Below are positions 33,959 to 42,232 of a stretch of 64,000 nucleotides of DNA, in pieces. Source of the DNA: JBFWUW01 sp050247075 (GTDB lineage Bacteria; Planctomycetota; Planctomycetia; Pirellulales; JBFWUW01). The stretch's first letter is position 1. Each line of letters opens with the position of its first letter. Below the pieces are notes generated by a model, which worked only from the letters and a program-made list of their open reading frames with translations, ran no database searches and was not told the DNA's origin. Both the position numbers and the translations under genes were made by a program. The stretch lies in assembly GCA_050247075.1 (NCBI GenBank), contig JBFWUW010000031.1, positions 8,608-72,607 on the forward strand, read 5' to 3'.

Positions 33959-36900
33959 CTAATTGGCCGCGGCCGGTGCCGCGGCTTCTGGCGTGGCCTC
34001 TTCGTCCTTGGGAGGATCGAACTGCTTGAGGGCTTGCGCGTTCTCGCCATTCCAGACGCGGAGGATGCTGTCTTGGCCGCCGGCAATGATAAGTTTGCCG
34101 TCGGGACTCGATGCGGCCGAGAACATATAGTCGGCCGCTCCGGCGAAGTTGCGGAAGTTTTGGTTGTTATCACTATTGTGCATCCGCACGGTGCCGTCGC
34201 CGCCGGAGGAAATCGTGTTTACGCTATCGCCAATGAAGCTGATCGACGTCGCCTGCTTGGCGTAGCCGGCGATCGTAGCGACCTGGTCGCCCGTCTCAAA
34301 ATTCCAAACTTTGACGGCGTTATCGGCGCCGCAGCTCATCAGACGGGTGCCGTCCCAACGGAAGGCCACGCCCAAAACATGGTGTGTGTGCCCTTCAAAC
34401 GATTTGACCTTTTCGCCAGTGGCCACATCGAACACCTTGACGAACTTGTCGGCGGCACAACTGGCCAGGTACTTGCCATCGGAGGAGAAATCGAGCCCAA
34501 ACACCGTGTCGCTGTGAGCATCGGCTATGTCGCGGACAAGGTTGCCGTCGGCCACATTGAACAACTTGACCTCGCCGCTGCGAGACGGTTCTCCGCCACC
34601 GGTGGCCAGCAGCTGGCCGTCTGGCGAGAACTTCAAGGCAATAACGCGGTCGGCGAACAAGGGAGAGTCCAAGCCGCCAATCGTCCGTTCCAACGTCCAG
34701 ACAGGCAGCACGTCCCACACGACGGCGTTCTTGTCGAGCGAGGCCGAGGCCAGCTTGTTGTTGTCGATGAAAGTCAGGCCATCGATGGGGGCGGCGTGCC
34801 CCTGGTAAAGCTCCAACGGGGCACCGGTCTCGGCGTTGAAGCTATGCACGATGGTGTCCTCTCCGCCGGTGACGACCTGCGCGCCGTCCGGTGAAAAGGC
34901 GACCGCGCCAACCGGTTTTTCACCAGCGGTGGCGGCGGCGGTCGCCGCCATTTGGGCTGCTTCCAGTACTTTCACCGCTTCCTCGGCGGAGGCCAATTGG
35001 GTCATGGTGGCGGGCACCAATTCATTGGCTTTCTTGACGTTTTGATCGGCCTCATCGTTGGCCTTCTTGGCGCTGTTGTTGGCCGACTCGGCGGCCTTTA
35101 GCGCGGCGTTGGCATCATCGGCCGGTTTGGCGGCGGCGGTGGCCGCGGCCGCGGCATCCTGGGCCGCTTTCTTGGCGGCTTCCAGGGCTTTGTCGGCGGC
35201 GGCTTTGGCGTCGATTAAAGTTTGATTGAGGGCGTCCGCATCCAGGGCTGTCTTGGCCTTGGCGGCGGCGTCCTCAGCCACCTTGACGGCGGCAGCCGCA
35301 TCGACACTGGCTTTGTCCGCGACGGCCTTGGCATCGCTGGCGGTTTTGAAAGCGGCCGTCTTTTCCTCGAAATCCTTGGTGGTCGCGGCCAGCGCTTCCG
35401 CCGTCTTCTTGGCCGCTTCTACCTTGACCGGAATGTCCTTTTGGGCGGCATCCAAAGCGGCCTTTTTGGTATTCACCAAAGCCGTGCCTACCTGAAATGC
35501 CTTGACCGCCTTTGCCAGGGCGTTTTGCAAACGCATGTCGCCCTTCAACTCAGCCAGCGGTTGGTTGTTCTCAGCGTTGAACAACCGGGCGAGGTTGTTG
35601 GTACCGCCGGAAGCTACCCGCTTGCCATCGGCCCGCATGGCAACGGACGTGACCGGCCCACCGTGGGCGAACTGCCGGGTCATCTGGCCGTTGTCGACGT
35701 TCCACTCGCGAACAGTGCCATCCGCGCTGCCCGACAAGATCAATGCCGGATTGATGGGCGACGAGATCAAAGCACTGACCGGCCCGGTATGGCCGGCGAT
35801 TTCCCGCACGGCCAGAAACGGGTGCAGCTTGACAACATTATCGCCTGTGGCGGCAATCCACAGCGGCGAGGTTTCACCCACGGCGGCCAAGGCTAGCGCG
35901 GGGGATTTCGAATCGGCATAGGCTTGCGAGGCCAGCCCCGTGGCCAGATCAAAGGCCACCAGCCCGCTCTCGGCCGTGCCGGCCAGCAGTTGCTTGTTAT
36001 CACGCGAGAAGCAGACGCTCTTGGCGACGGAATCCAGCGGGCCCAATTGCGGCTTGGGACCGGCGGCACCGTTGCCCGCGTTCCAAACGCGGACGAACTT
36101 GTCGTCACCGGCGCTAGCCAGCCACTGGCCGTCGGCGCTAATCGCCAGGCCGTTAACCGGCGCGCCATGGTTGGCGGAGAACCGCTGGGCGGCATCGCCG
36201 GCGCCAAACCCGCGGATGGTACCATCCAGCGAGGAGACGAAGACCGCGCCGCCATCGTTGCTGTAGGCAACGCCCGTGATTTTCATCGCCAGGCCTTCAA
36301 AGCCGCGCTCGAAGTGCAGCGACTGCACGGTGAGGCTCTTATCGGCGGAAGCCACCAACACCGTGATTGGATCGGCACCGTAGGCCACGGCAGCCAAACC
36401 GGCTGGAGCCGCGATGGCTTCAATCAACCGGCCCTTGGCGGTCTCCCAAGCCAGGGCGTGCTTTTCGGCGCCGCCGGAAACCAGCCGCTGGCCATCGGCA
36501 CTGAACTGCAGCGATTTTGCCGGAGCGGCATGGCCCGCCAGCGTGAGTTGCAGCGCGCCGTCGGCCACTTGAAAGATCTTGATGCTGTTGTCGCCGGCGG
36601 CTACGGCCACGCGGGCATTGTCGCGCGAGAGAGCCAGCGCGGTGGCGGCGGCCCCGGCCGCCAGCGAGCGAACCTCCGCGCCGTCGGCCGGGTTCCAAAC
36701 CTTCACCGTTTGATCGGCCGAGGCCGACAGGATGAACTGGTCATTGGAGAACATCGCCACGCCGCTGATTGCCCCGGCATGGCCGGCAAAGTTCTTGATT
36801 TCGGCGGCGTCGGCCACGTTCCACAGCTTGAGGCTGTTATCGGCCGAACCGGAGACGACCTGCTGGCCGTTGGAGTTAAACGCCACGCCCGTCACGCCAG

Positions 36901-38677
36901 CGGTGTGCAGGGCAAAGCTGGCCAGTTGGGCACCATCGGCCAGGTTCCAGACGCGGGCCGTTTTGTCGGCCGAACCCGATGCCAGGCGGCTGTTGTCGGC
37001 ACTGAAGGCCAAGGCGGTGATGGCCCCTTCGTGCCCTACTATGGTCTTGGTGACGTTGCCCGAGGCGACTTCACGCACGAAGATGGCGGGCTTTCCGTCG
37101 GAGACGCCATCCACGGCGACCAGTGCGCCATTGGGGCTAGTGGCCATGACCGTGGCGGCCGCGCCGTTCTCGCCGTTCAAGGGACGCGCCGCGGGCGCAT
37201 CCAACTTAAAGACGGCGGCCACACCCTCACCCCAAGCGGCCGCTGCTTGCGTACCGGCCGGGTTGAGGGCGACATTGTCGGTAGTAGCCAGGCCGGGTTG
37301 CAGTTCCGCAACGGGCATGGCGGTGGCGATGTCCCAAACGCGAACCCGCTTGTCCGCGCCGCTGGTGACCAGGCGGTTGTTGGAAAGATTGAACGATACG
37401 CTGCTGACCGCCCCTTCGTGGGCGGCCAACGTGCTGGCGGCTTTGCCCGTCGCTACGTCGACCAGGGCCACTTTGCCGTCTCCTCCGGCGATGGCCAGCC
37501 ATTTCTTGTCGGCACTGGCCGCCAGCGCCGTGACGGGCGTGGGCAACTCGGCCAGTTGTTTGGCGGGCTCGGTGGGGAGCGTCCAAAGGCGAATGTTGTT
37601 TTCCATGGCACCGGCGGAAGCCACGAACTGGCCCATCGCGCCGGCAATGGTGACGGCGCTGACCGCGGCGGGCGTATCGATGCGGGCCAAGGGCTGGCCA
37701 GCCGGAACGCTCCAGACGCGGATCGACTTGTCGGCCGAACCGCTAATAAGCTGAGTCCCGTCCGCCGAAAACCGCAGGCTGGTGACGGACCCCGTGTGGC
37801 CGCTAAGCGTAGCGCCGGCCTGGCCCGTGGCCGTGTTGTGCAGTTGAATGGTGTTATCGTCGGAACCGGTCGCCAGCAGGCTCTTGTCAGGGCTGACGGC
37901 CAAAGCCGTAACCACGCCCGCCGATGCGAACTTGAACTGCTGGACATTGGTGGGACGACGCCAGAGCTTGACTTCGCGATAGCCGCCCGATGCCAGCAGG
38001 TCACCCTGCGGGTTCATCGCCAAGGCTTGCACGATATCGAGATGGGCCACGCCAGGTTTGTTGTAAGGGCCGCCAGATACCAATGCCGGGTCTGTCAGGC
38101 GGCAGACTTCCGCGCCGGAGGGAAGATGATAGACAAACACCTGATTGGCGCGGCCGGCGACGGCAAATTGCCCGTCGGGCGTCATGGCCACGGCATAAAT
38201 GGGGTTTACCCCAGGTGGCAGCGGTTGCCAGTTGAGGACGGCGTTCTTGCCGCTGACCATTCCCTCGGCCCCTTGGTCGATCCACAGTTTGACCAGGCCC
38301 AGTTCCGCCGGGGTGAGTGGCTTGGCGTTGACCTTGTTGTCCTTGGGAGGCATGACCGGCTCGCTATTGTGCGAGGCGACCGACAACAGAATGCTGGCGG
38401 CGGAGTCTTTGGGTTCGACCGCCGGTCCGCTATCGCCACCCTTGCGGATGGACTGCGGAGTCTCCAGCGAGAGGTGGCTCTCGGCCGTGGCCGCGTTATG
38501 GCAGGCGATGCAGCTCCGCTTAAAAAGAGGCAGAACTTCCGTCTCAAAATCGACCGGCGTATCGCGAGTGACTTCCGCGATAGCGATCGGGTCGGCGGAA
38601 GCGGCGGGCGGAGCCAGCCCCCAAGCGGCCAGGGCCGTGCAACAAACGAGAGCGCGAGTCCAATTGCGGCGCATCAT
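33959..38677 (-). CDS. giant exported cytochrome-WD40 protein with internal Ala/Lys coiled coil
   Basis: 1572 residues. Signal peptide (~1-28), a planctomycete cytochrome domain with heme motif CIACH at 56-60 and a VMPPKDNKVN loop, then WD40 repeats from ~150 to ~1040 (for example NRLASGSADKTARVWNLADG, QVVSGSADNSLKLWNVADA), enough for two or more propellers. Residues ~1055-1240 are an Ala/Lys/Asp-rich coiled coil (KAAADKALEAAKKAAQDAAA). A last WD40 block (~1245-1555) ends before a short Ala-rich tail. Presumed periplasmic electron-transfer or sensing scaffold. Third gene of the minus-strand cluster with the PPC protein and the DUF1549/1553 protein. Confidence 0.88.
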   Translation of the reverse strand: MMRRNWTRALVCCTALAAWGLAPPAASADPIAIAEVTRDTPVDFETEVLPLFKRSCIACHNAATAESHLSLETPQSIRKGGDSGPAVEPKDSAASILLSVASHNSEPVMPPKDNKVNAKPLTPAELGLVKLWIDQGAEGMVSGKNAVLNWQPLPPGVNPIYAVAMTPDGQFAVAGRANQVFVYHLPSGAEVCRLTDPALVSGGPYNKPGVAHLDIVQALAMNPQGDLLASGGYREVKLWRRPTNVQQFKFASAGVVTALAVSPDKSLLATGSDDNTIQLHNTATGQAGATLSGHTGSVTSLRFSADGTQLISGSADKSIRVWSVPAGQPLARIDTPAAVSAVTIAGAMGQFVASAGAMENNIRLWTLPTEPAKQLAELPTPVTALAASADKKWLAIAGGDGKVALVDVATGKAASTLAAHEGAVSSVSFNLSNNRLVTSGADKRVRVWDIATAMPVAELQPGLATTDNVALNPAGTQAAAAWGEGVAAVFKLDAPAARPLNGENGAAATVMATSPNGALVAVDGVSDGKPAIFVREVASGNVTKTIVGHEGAITALAFSADNSRLASGSADKTARVWNLADGAQLASFALHTAGVTGVAFNSNGQQVVSGSADNSLKLWNVADAAEIKNFAGHAGAISGVAMFSNDQFILSASADQTVKVWNPADGAEVRSLAAGAAATALALSRDNARVAVAAGDNSIKIFQVADGALQLTLAGHAAPAKSLQFSADGQRLVSGGAEKHALAWETAKGRLIEAIAAPAGLAAVAYGADPITVLVASADKSLTVQSLHFERGFEGLAMKITGVAYSNDGGAVFVSSLDGTIRGFGAGDAAQRFSANHGAPVNGLAISADGQWLASAGDDKFVRVWNAGNGAAGPKPQLGPLDSVAKSVCFSRDNKQLLAGTAESGLVAFDLATGLASQAYADSKSPALALAAVGETSPLWIAATGDNVVKLHPFLAVREIAGHTGPVSALISSPINPALILSGSADGTVREWNVDNGQMTRQFAHGGPVTSVAMRADGKRVASGGTNNLARLFNAENNQPLAELKGDMRLQNALAKAVKAFQVGTALVNTKKAALDAAQKDIPVKVEAAKKTAEALAATTKDFEEKTAAFKTASDAKAVADKASVDAAAAVKVAEDAAAKAKTALDADALNQTLIDAKAAADKALEAAKKAAQDAAAAATAAAKPADDANAALKAAESANNSAKKANDEADQNVKKANELVPATMTQLASAEEAVKVLEAAQMAATAAATAGEKPVGAVAFSPDGAQVVTGGEDTIVHSFNAETGAPLELYQGHAAPIDGLTFIDNNKLASASLDKNAVVWDVLPVWTLERTIGGLDSPLFADRVIALKFSPDGQLLATGGGEPSRSGEVKLFNVADGNLVRDIADAHSDTVFGLDFSSDGKYLASCAADKFVKVFDVATGEKVKSFEGHTHHVLGVAFRWDGTRLMSCGADNAVKVWNFETGDQVATIAGYAKQATSISFIGDSVNTISSGGDGTVRMHNSDNNQNFRNFAGAADYMFSAASSPDGKLIIAGGQDSILRVWNGENAQALKQFDPPKDEEATPEAAAPAAAN

Positions 38678-38757
38678 GAATTCACCTGTCGGTCGGGTCG
38701 TGGCGGCAAGCGGCGGGCCTGCCGGTGTGAATTAAAGGAAGGAATATCGAGGTCTTG

Positions 38758-41700
38758 CTAAGGGGCTTCCACCGTGACCAGCACGGGCTGGTCCACTTGC
38801 AGCGGCTGGTTGTTCAACCGGGCCGTGGCGCGAATATTAAGGTTGTGCTGGCCCACGGTGGCATTCGCCGCGGCCTTGATAACCACCACACCGGCGTTTT
38901 CACCGGCGGGGATGGTAACCTTGGCAACCTGCAAGCCAGCCACGCCGTTGGGGATGACCGCTTCCAGGTCGACCGGGTCGTTGTAGTTGTAAAGCCGGGT
39001 GATGGTGACCGGTACTTGCACCTCGGCCCCTTGCTTGAGCGCGCCAGGCGCGGTGACGGCCGACGTGATCGGCGCGGCGGTGATCTTGATGACAATGGGC
39101 GTGGTGGGGGCGTTCATATTGATATTGGCCGGATTGGCCGCGTTGGTCAGGGCCGTGGCCTGTGCCGTGGCTGCGGTTAGCGCGGCCTGGGTGGCCTTCA
39201 GTAGCTCCGCCGCGTCAACGGCGGCTTTCTCCGCGGCGGCCTTCTTTTCGTCGGCCGTCTTGGCCTTGGCGGCCGCATCCTCGGCGGCCTTGTCGGCGGC
39301 AACTTTGGCCTCGTCGGCCGTCTTGGACTTGGCGGCCGCATCCGCGGATTCCTTCTCGGCGGCGGCTTTGGCATCGGCCAGGTCTTTATTGTTGGCGTCC
39401 GCTTCGGCGGCTTTCTTGGCGGCCTCAAATTTGTCGAGCGCGGCCTTGGCGGCAGCGGCGGCATCAACGGCTACCTTGTCGGCAGCGGTCTTGGCGTCGG
39501 TGGCGGTCTTGGCATTGGCGGCGGCCGTTTGAGCCTCGGTCGTGGCCGCGGCTTTGTCGGCGTCGGCCTTCTTCTGGGCCTCGGTCTGTTCCGCCACCAG
39601 TTTTTCCAGGCTGGCCTTGAAAGCCGTGGCGGCTTCCGCCAATTCGGGATTGCGACGGTAGGAGACCGTCGTGGTGCCGTTGAGGTAGAACGTGAACGTC
39701 CCCAGCGGGGCATTCGGCGGCAGCGTCAGCTTCAGGGGCAGTTCCGCCTGGTCGGGGTTGAGGGCAATCCCGGGGACTTGGACGTTGGGCGGCGGGCCAA
39801 TAGGCGCGAAATTGATCGCTCCCTTGAATTCGCCCCGCCGCGTGATCTTGATCGGAATCTCCAAAGTACCCGCCCGCGATGTCTCCCAGAGTTGACCCTG
39901 CCCGGCGTCAACCACGAAAGGAGCAACCTCGGCGGCGCTGACCGCCAACATCAGGTCTTGGGTCAAACGCGCGGGAGCCGAAGCGTTGGGCGCATTGCCC
40001 ACCGATTCCCAAACCGCCGCGCCCGAGCGGGCAGTCCGCACAACCTCGGCGTCGGCGATGGCGGCCTTACCCACTACCTGAATCGGCACAATCGTCTCGG
40101 CGGCGTCTTCCGCGGCCATTAACACCAAGGGCGCGCTGTTCATACCGGGACCAATCGTGACGGGTTGTGCCGTAACCCCGGCGGGCAGGCCCTCCACGGT
40201 GACATTGATCTCACCCGCGAACCCATCTTTGCGGAATGCCAACACCTCTAACAGGTCGGAACCGCCTTTGCGAAGCAACGTACTCCACACGCCTGCGGGC
40301 TGGTTGGGAGCGGAGGGAAACTTGGGAAACACCGCCAGGCGAAAATCGGGACGGGCCTCTCGGACCGAAACCCGATAAACGTCGCGGGGATCGCCGCCGC
40401 CAAACTGGTTCTTGAGCAGCATCCAATAGTTGCCGTCGGCGGGCACGGTAAACGCAAAGGCGGGGTCTTCGGACAAAGTAGTAAAATCGTTGCCGCCGAT
40501 GTTGGGGCGCGTGTCGTCCGACTCAATCACGTCGCTGATGGTCTGTTCGCCCTGGTCGTTGACCACGATGCGTTGAATGACCACCTGCGGATCGACCATG
40601 CGGCCAAAACGATGCGACAGAACCTCGACCCAATAGGCCGTGCCAGCTTTGCCCTCGAAGGCAAAGCCGTCGATATCGCCCGTCGTCTGAAACTGGCCGA
40701 CAAATTCGCCCGGCAAGGTGATTTTTTGAGCAGCCTCTGGAGCATCGTTTGGCTCCACCTCTGCCACCACGGCAGCGGCCGTAGCGCTAATCAACACGGC
40801 GTTGGAGGTGCCCTGCGGAGTCGTCAGCCGATAATCAATTGCATCCAGGTCGGCCGATTCCGACCCGACCAGTACGCCAATGCTTGGCTGGCGGGCGTCG
40901 GCACCGCCGGGAATCGCGATTTGCACCGGCAATTTTTGTAACGGGTGCCCATCAATCGCCAGTCCGTCGGCCGGTACGCCGCCGGGCAGATTGCGGCCAT
41001 AGGCCGTGTAAGCGCCGGTCGTGCCAGCCTGGCCGGCGGGCGGAAAGACGAAATCGAGGTAAGGTCCAGTGCCAATCGACAGCCGATAGACAAAGTCGTC
41101 GCTGCCGCCGTACACAAAGTCATAAATCTTGACCGTGTAGATTCCGTCCGCCGGAATGGTGTAATCGAGCAGAGGGTCGCGGCCGGTGGTGTCGCGATTG
41201 GTGGCGATCTGGCGGCCGTTGGGGTCAAACAGAGCCAGGGTGGCGTCCATCCGCGAGTCGATCCGTTCGGCCAGGCAATCGACCAGCACGCGCTGCCCCG
41301 TCTGCGCGGCAAACTTGTAAAAGTCCAAATCGGTGGCCGAGTTGGACTTGCCGTTGATAACCGTCCCCAAGGTGGTCTCGGTGGCGGTCTTGAGGTCGTT
41401 GTTGGGTTCTTTTTCCAGAATCTCTGGTTGCGTGCCGACAACAAACATCCGCGAATTGCTAACCCCGAACTTGCCGATCGCACGGACTTCATACCGGCCC
41501 GGCGGGCAGTCCGCGGGTATCGTAATCGTAAACTGGTTTGGAACGGGCTGAGGACCTTGCTGGTAGGCGTTGGGATCGACCGTCTTCTGCACGGCGGCAA
41601 TGCCGGGCTGCGAAAAGATCAGCTTGTTGGCCAGTTCCAGATCGACGCCCGTGATGGCCACATCCACCGATTGGCCAGCCTGGCCGCCCGGAGGAAAGAC

Positions 41701-41811
41701 GGAATAGAGCCGGGCGGCGGGAAGCTGCGCCAGGGCTGCCCCCGGAAACGCCAGCGCCGCCAGCGCCAGGAGTAAGCGCCGCGCGGAAAAGGAACGAAGC
41801 GACAAGTACAT
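38758..41811 (-). CDS. exported PPC/Ig-like protein with Ala/Lys coiled coil
   Basis: 1017 residues from the ATG at 41811 (CAGGAG upstream). Signal peptide, then beta domains: an IPT/Ig-like start (LYSVFPPGGQAGQSVDVAITG), two pre-peptidase C-terminal (PPC) domains (EKEPNNDLKTATE...DLDFYKFAAQTGQRVLVD, and EVEPNDAPEAAQKITLPGEFVGQFQTTGDIDGFAFEG), and further Ig-like strands. Residues ~730-890 are an Ala/Lys/Asp-rich coiled coil very similar in style to that in the neighbouring WD40 giant. A final Ig-like domain ends the chain. PPC domains often bind polysaccharide or act as adhesion modules. No catalytic motif found. Confidence 0.85.
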   Translation of the reverse strand: MYLSLRSFSARRLLLALAALAFPGAALAQLPAARLYSVFPPGGQAGQSVDVAITGVDLELANKLIFSQPGIAAVQKTVDPNAYQQGPQPVPNQFTITIPADCPPGRYEVRAIGKFGVSNSRMFVVGTQPEILEKEPNNDLKTATETTLGTVINGKSNSATDLDFYKFAAQTGQRVLVDCLAERIDSRMDATLALFDPNGRQIATNRDTTGRDPLLDYTIPADGIYTVKIYDFVYGGSDDFVYRLSIGTGPYLDFVFPPAGQAGTTGAYTAYGRNLPGGVPADGLAIDGHPLQKLPVQIAIPGGADARQPSIGVLVGSESADLDAIDYRLTTPQGTSNAVLISATAAAVVAEVEPNDAPEAAQKITLPGEFVGQFQTTGDIDGFAFEGKAGTAYWVEVLSHRFGRMVDPQVVIQRIVVNDQGEQTISDVIESDDTRPNIGGNDFTTLSEDPAFAFTVPADGNYWMLLKNQFGGGDPRDVYRVSVREARPDFRLAVFPKFPSAPNQPAGVWSTLLRKGGSDLLEVLAFRKDGFAGEINVTVEGLPAGVTAQPVTIGPGMNSAPLVLMAAEDAAETIVPIQVVGKAAIADAEVVRTARSGAAVWESVGNAPNASAPARLTQDLMLAVSAAEVAPFVVDAGQGQLWETSRAGTLEIPIKITRRGEFKGAINFAPIGPPPNVQVPGIALNPDQAELPLKLTLPPNAPLGTFTFYLNGTTTVSYRRNPELAEAATAFKASLEKLVAEQTEAQKKADADKAAATTEAQTAAANAKTATDAKTAADKVAVDAAAAAKAALDKFEAAKKAAEADANNKDLADAKAAAEKESADAAAKSKTADEAKVAADKAAEDAAAKAKTADEKKAAAEKAAVDAAELLKATQAALTAATAQATALTNAANPANINMNAPTTPIVIKITAAPITSAVTAPGALKQGAEVQVPVTITRLYNYNDPVDLEAVIPNGVAGLQVAKVTIPAGENAGVVVIKAAANATVGQHNLNIRATARLNNQPLQVDQPVLVTVEAP

Positions 41812-42232
41812 GGAGAATCTCCTGAGTGCCAAACGACCTTCCGGTTTTCGTCGGTACGAACATCCGTGGCCGTTGAATGTCGCCAGCGATAAATCACGGA
41901 CGAAGGCAGCGGCAGACGGATGGATCCGATATCAGGGGGAACGAAGGCAGGGCCGGTGTCCGCCTGATACCGGAGGTGAGGAACCAATCCACTATAATCA
42001 GCGCCACGCCGACAAACTAACAGTCAGCGGAAAAAAACTCCGTTTTACGTATGGTCGGGCGGTTGGGTGGGAACGCCCTGCCAAGTCAAGCGGCGGCCAT
42101 AAAGGTGGGAGGCCGTCGAGTTTATATCCTAGCCCAGGGTACGCTGGCTGTCGCTCGCGACCCTGGGCTAGGTTGTAGTAGGCCTTTCGTGTTTTGCCCC
42201 AGCAACTTCTTTACATCGCAGCCCGCTCTCAA
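41812..42232. other. 421-bp gap inside the minus-strand cluster
   Basis: Between the DUF1549/1553 stop and the PPC gene start. It contains the hairpin at 42128-42172 and no open frame worth calling. Its length suggests the PPC gene may also have its own promoter, but I see no convincing one. Confidence 0.4.
42128..42172. repeat. 13-bp-arm hairpin, REP-like
   Basis: CCTAGCCCAGGGT (42128-42140) and its perfect complement (42160-42172) around a 19-base loop containing CTGGCTGTCGCTCGCG. Lies just downstream of the DUF1549/1553 gene. Without a T-run on the minus strand it is not a classical terminator. Confidence 0.75.

Noticed and set aside
35924..38761. A 945-codon open frame on the plus strand
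   Set aside because: It is antisense to the WD40 giant, whose WD40, cytochrome and signal-peptide features are unmistakable. GC-rich codon bias leaves the opposite frame free of stops.
42128..42172. Terminator of the DUF1549/1553 gene
   Set aside because: The hairpin is perfect but no T-run follows on the minus strand; it fits a REP-like repeat better.
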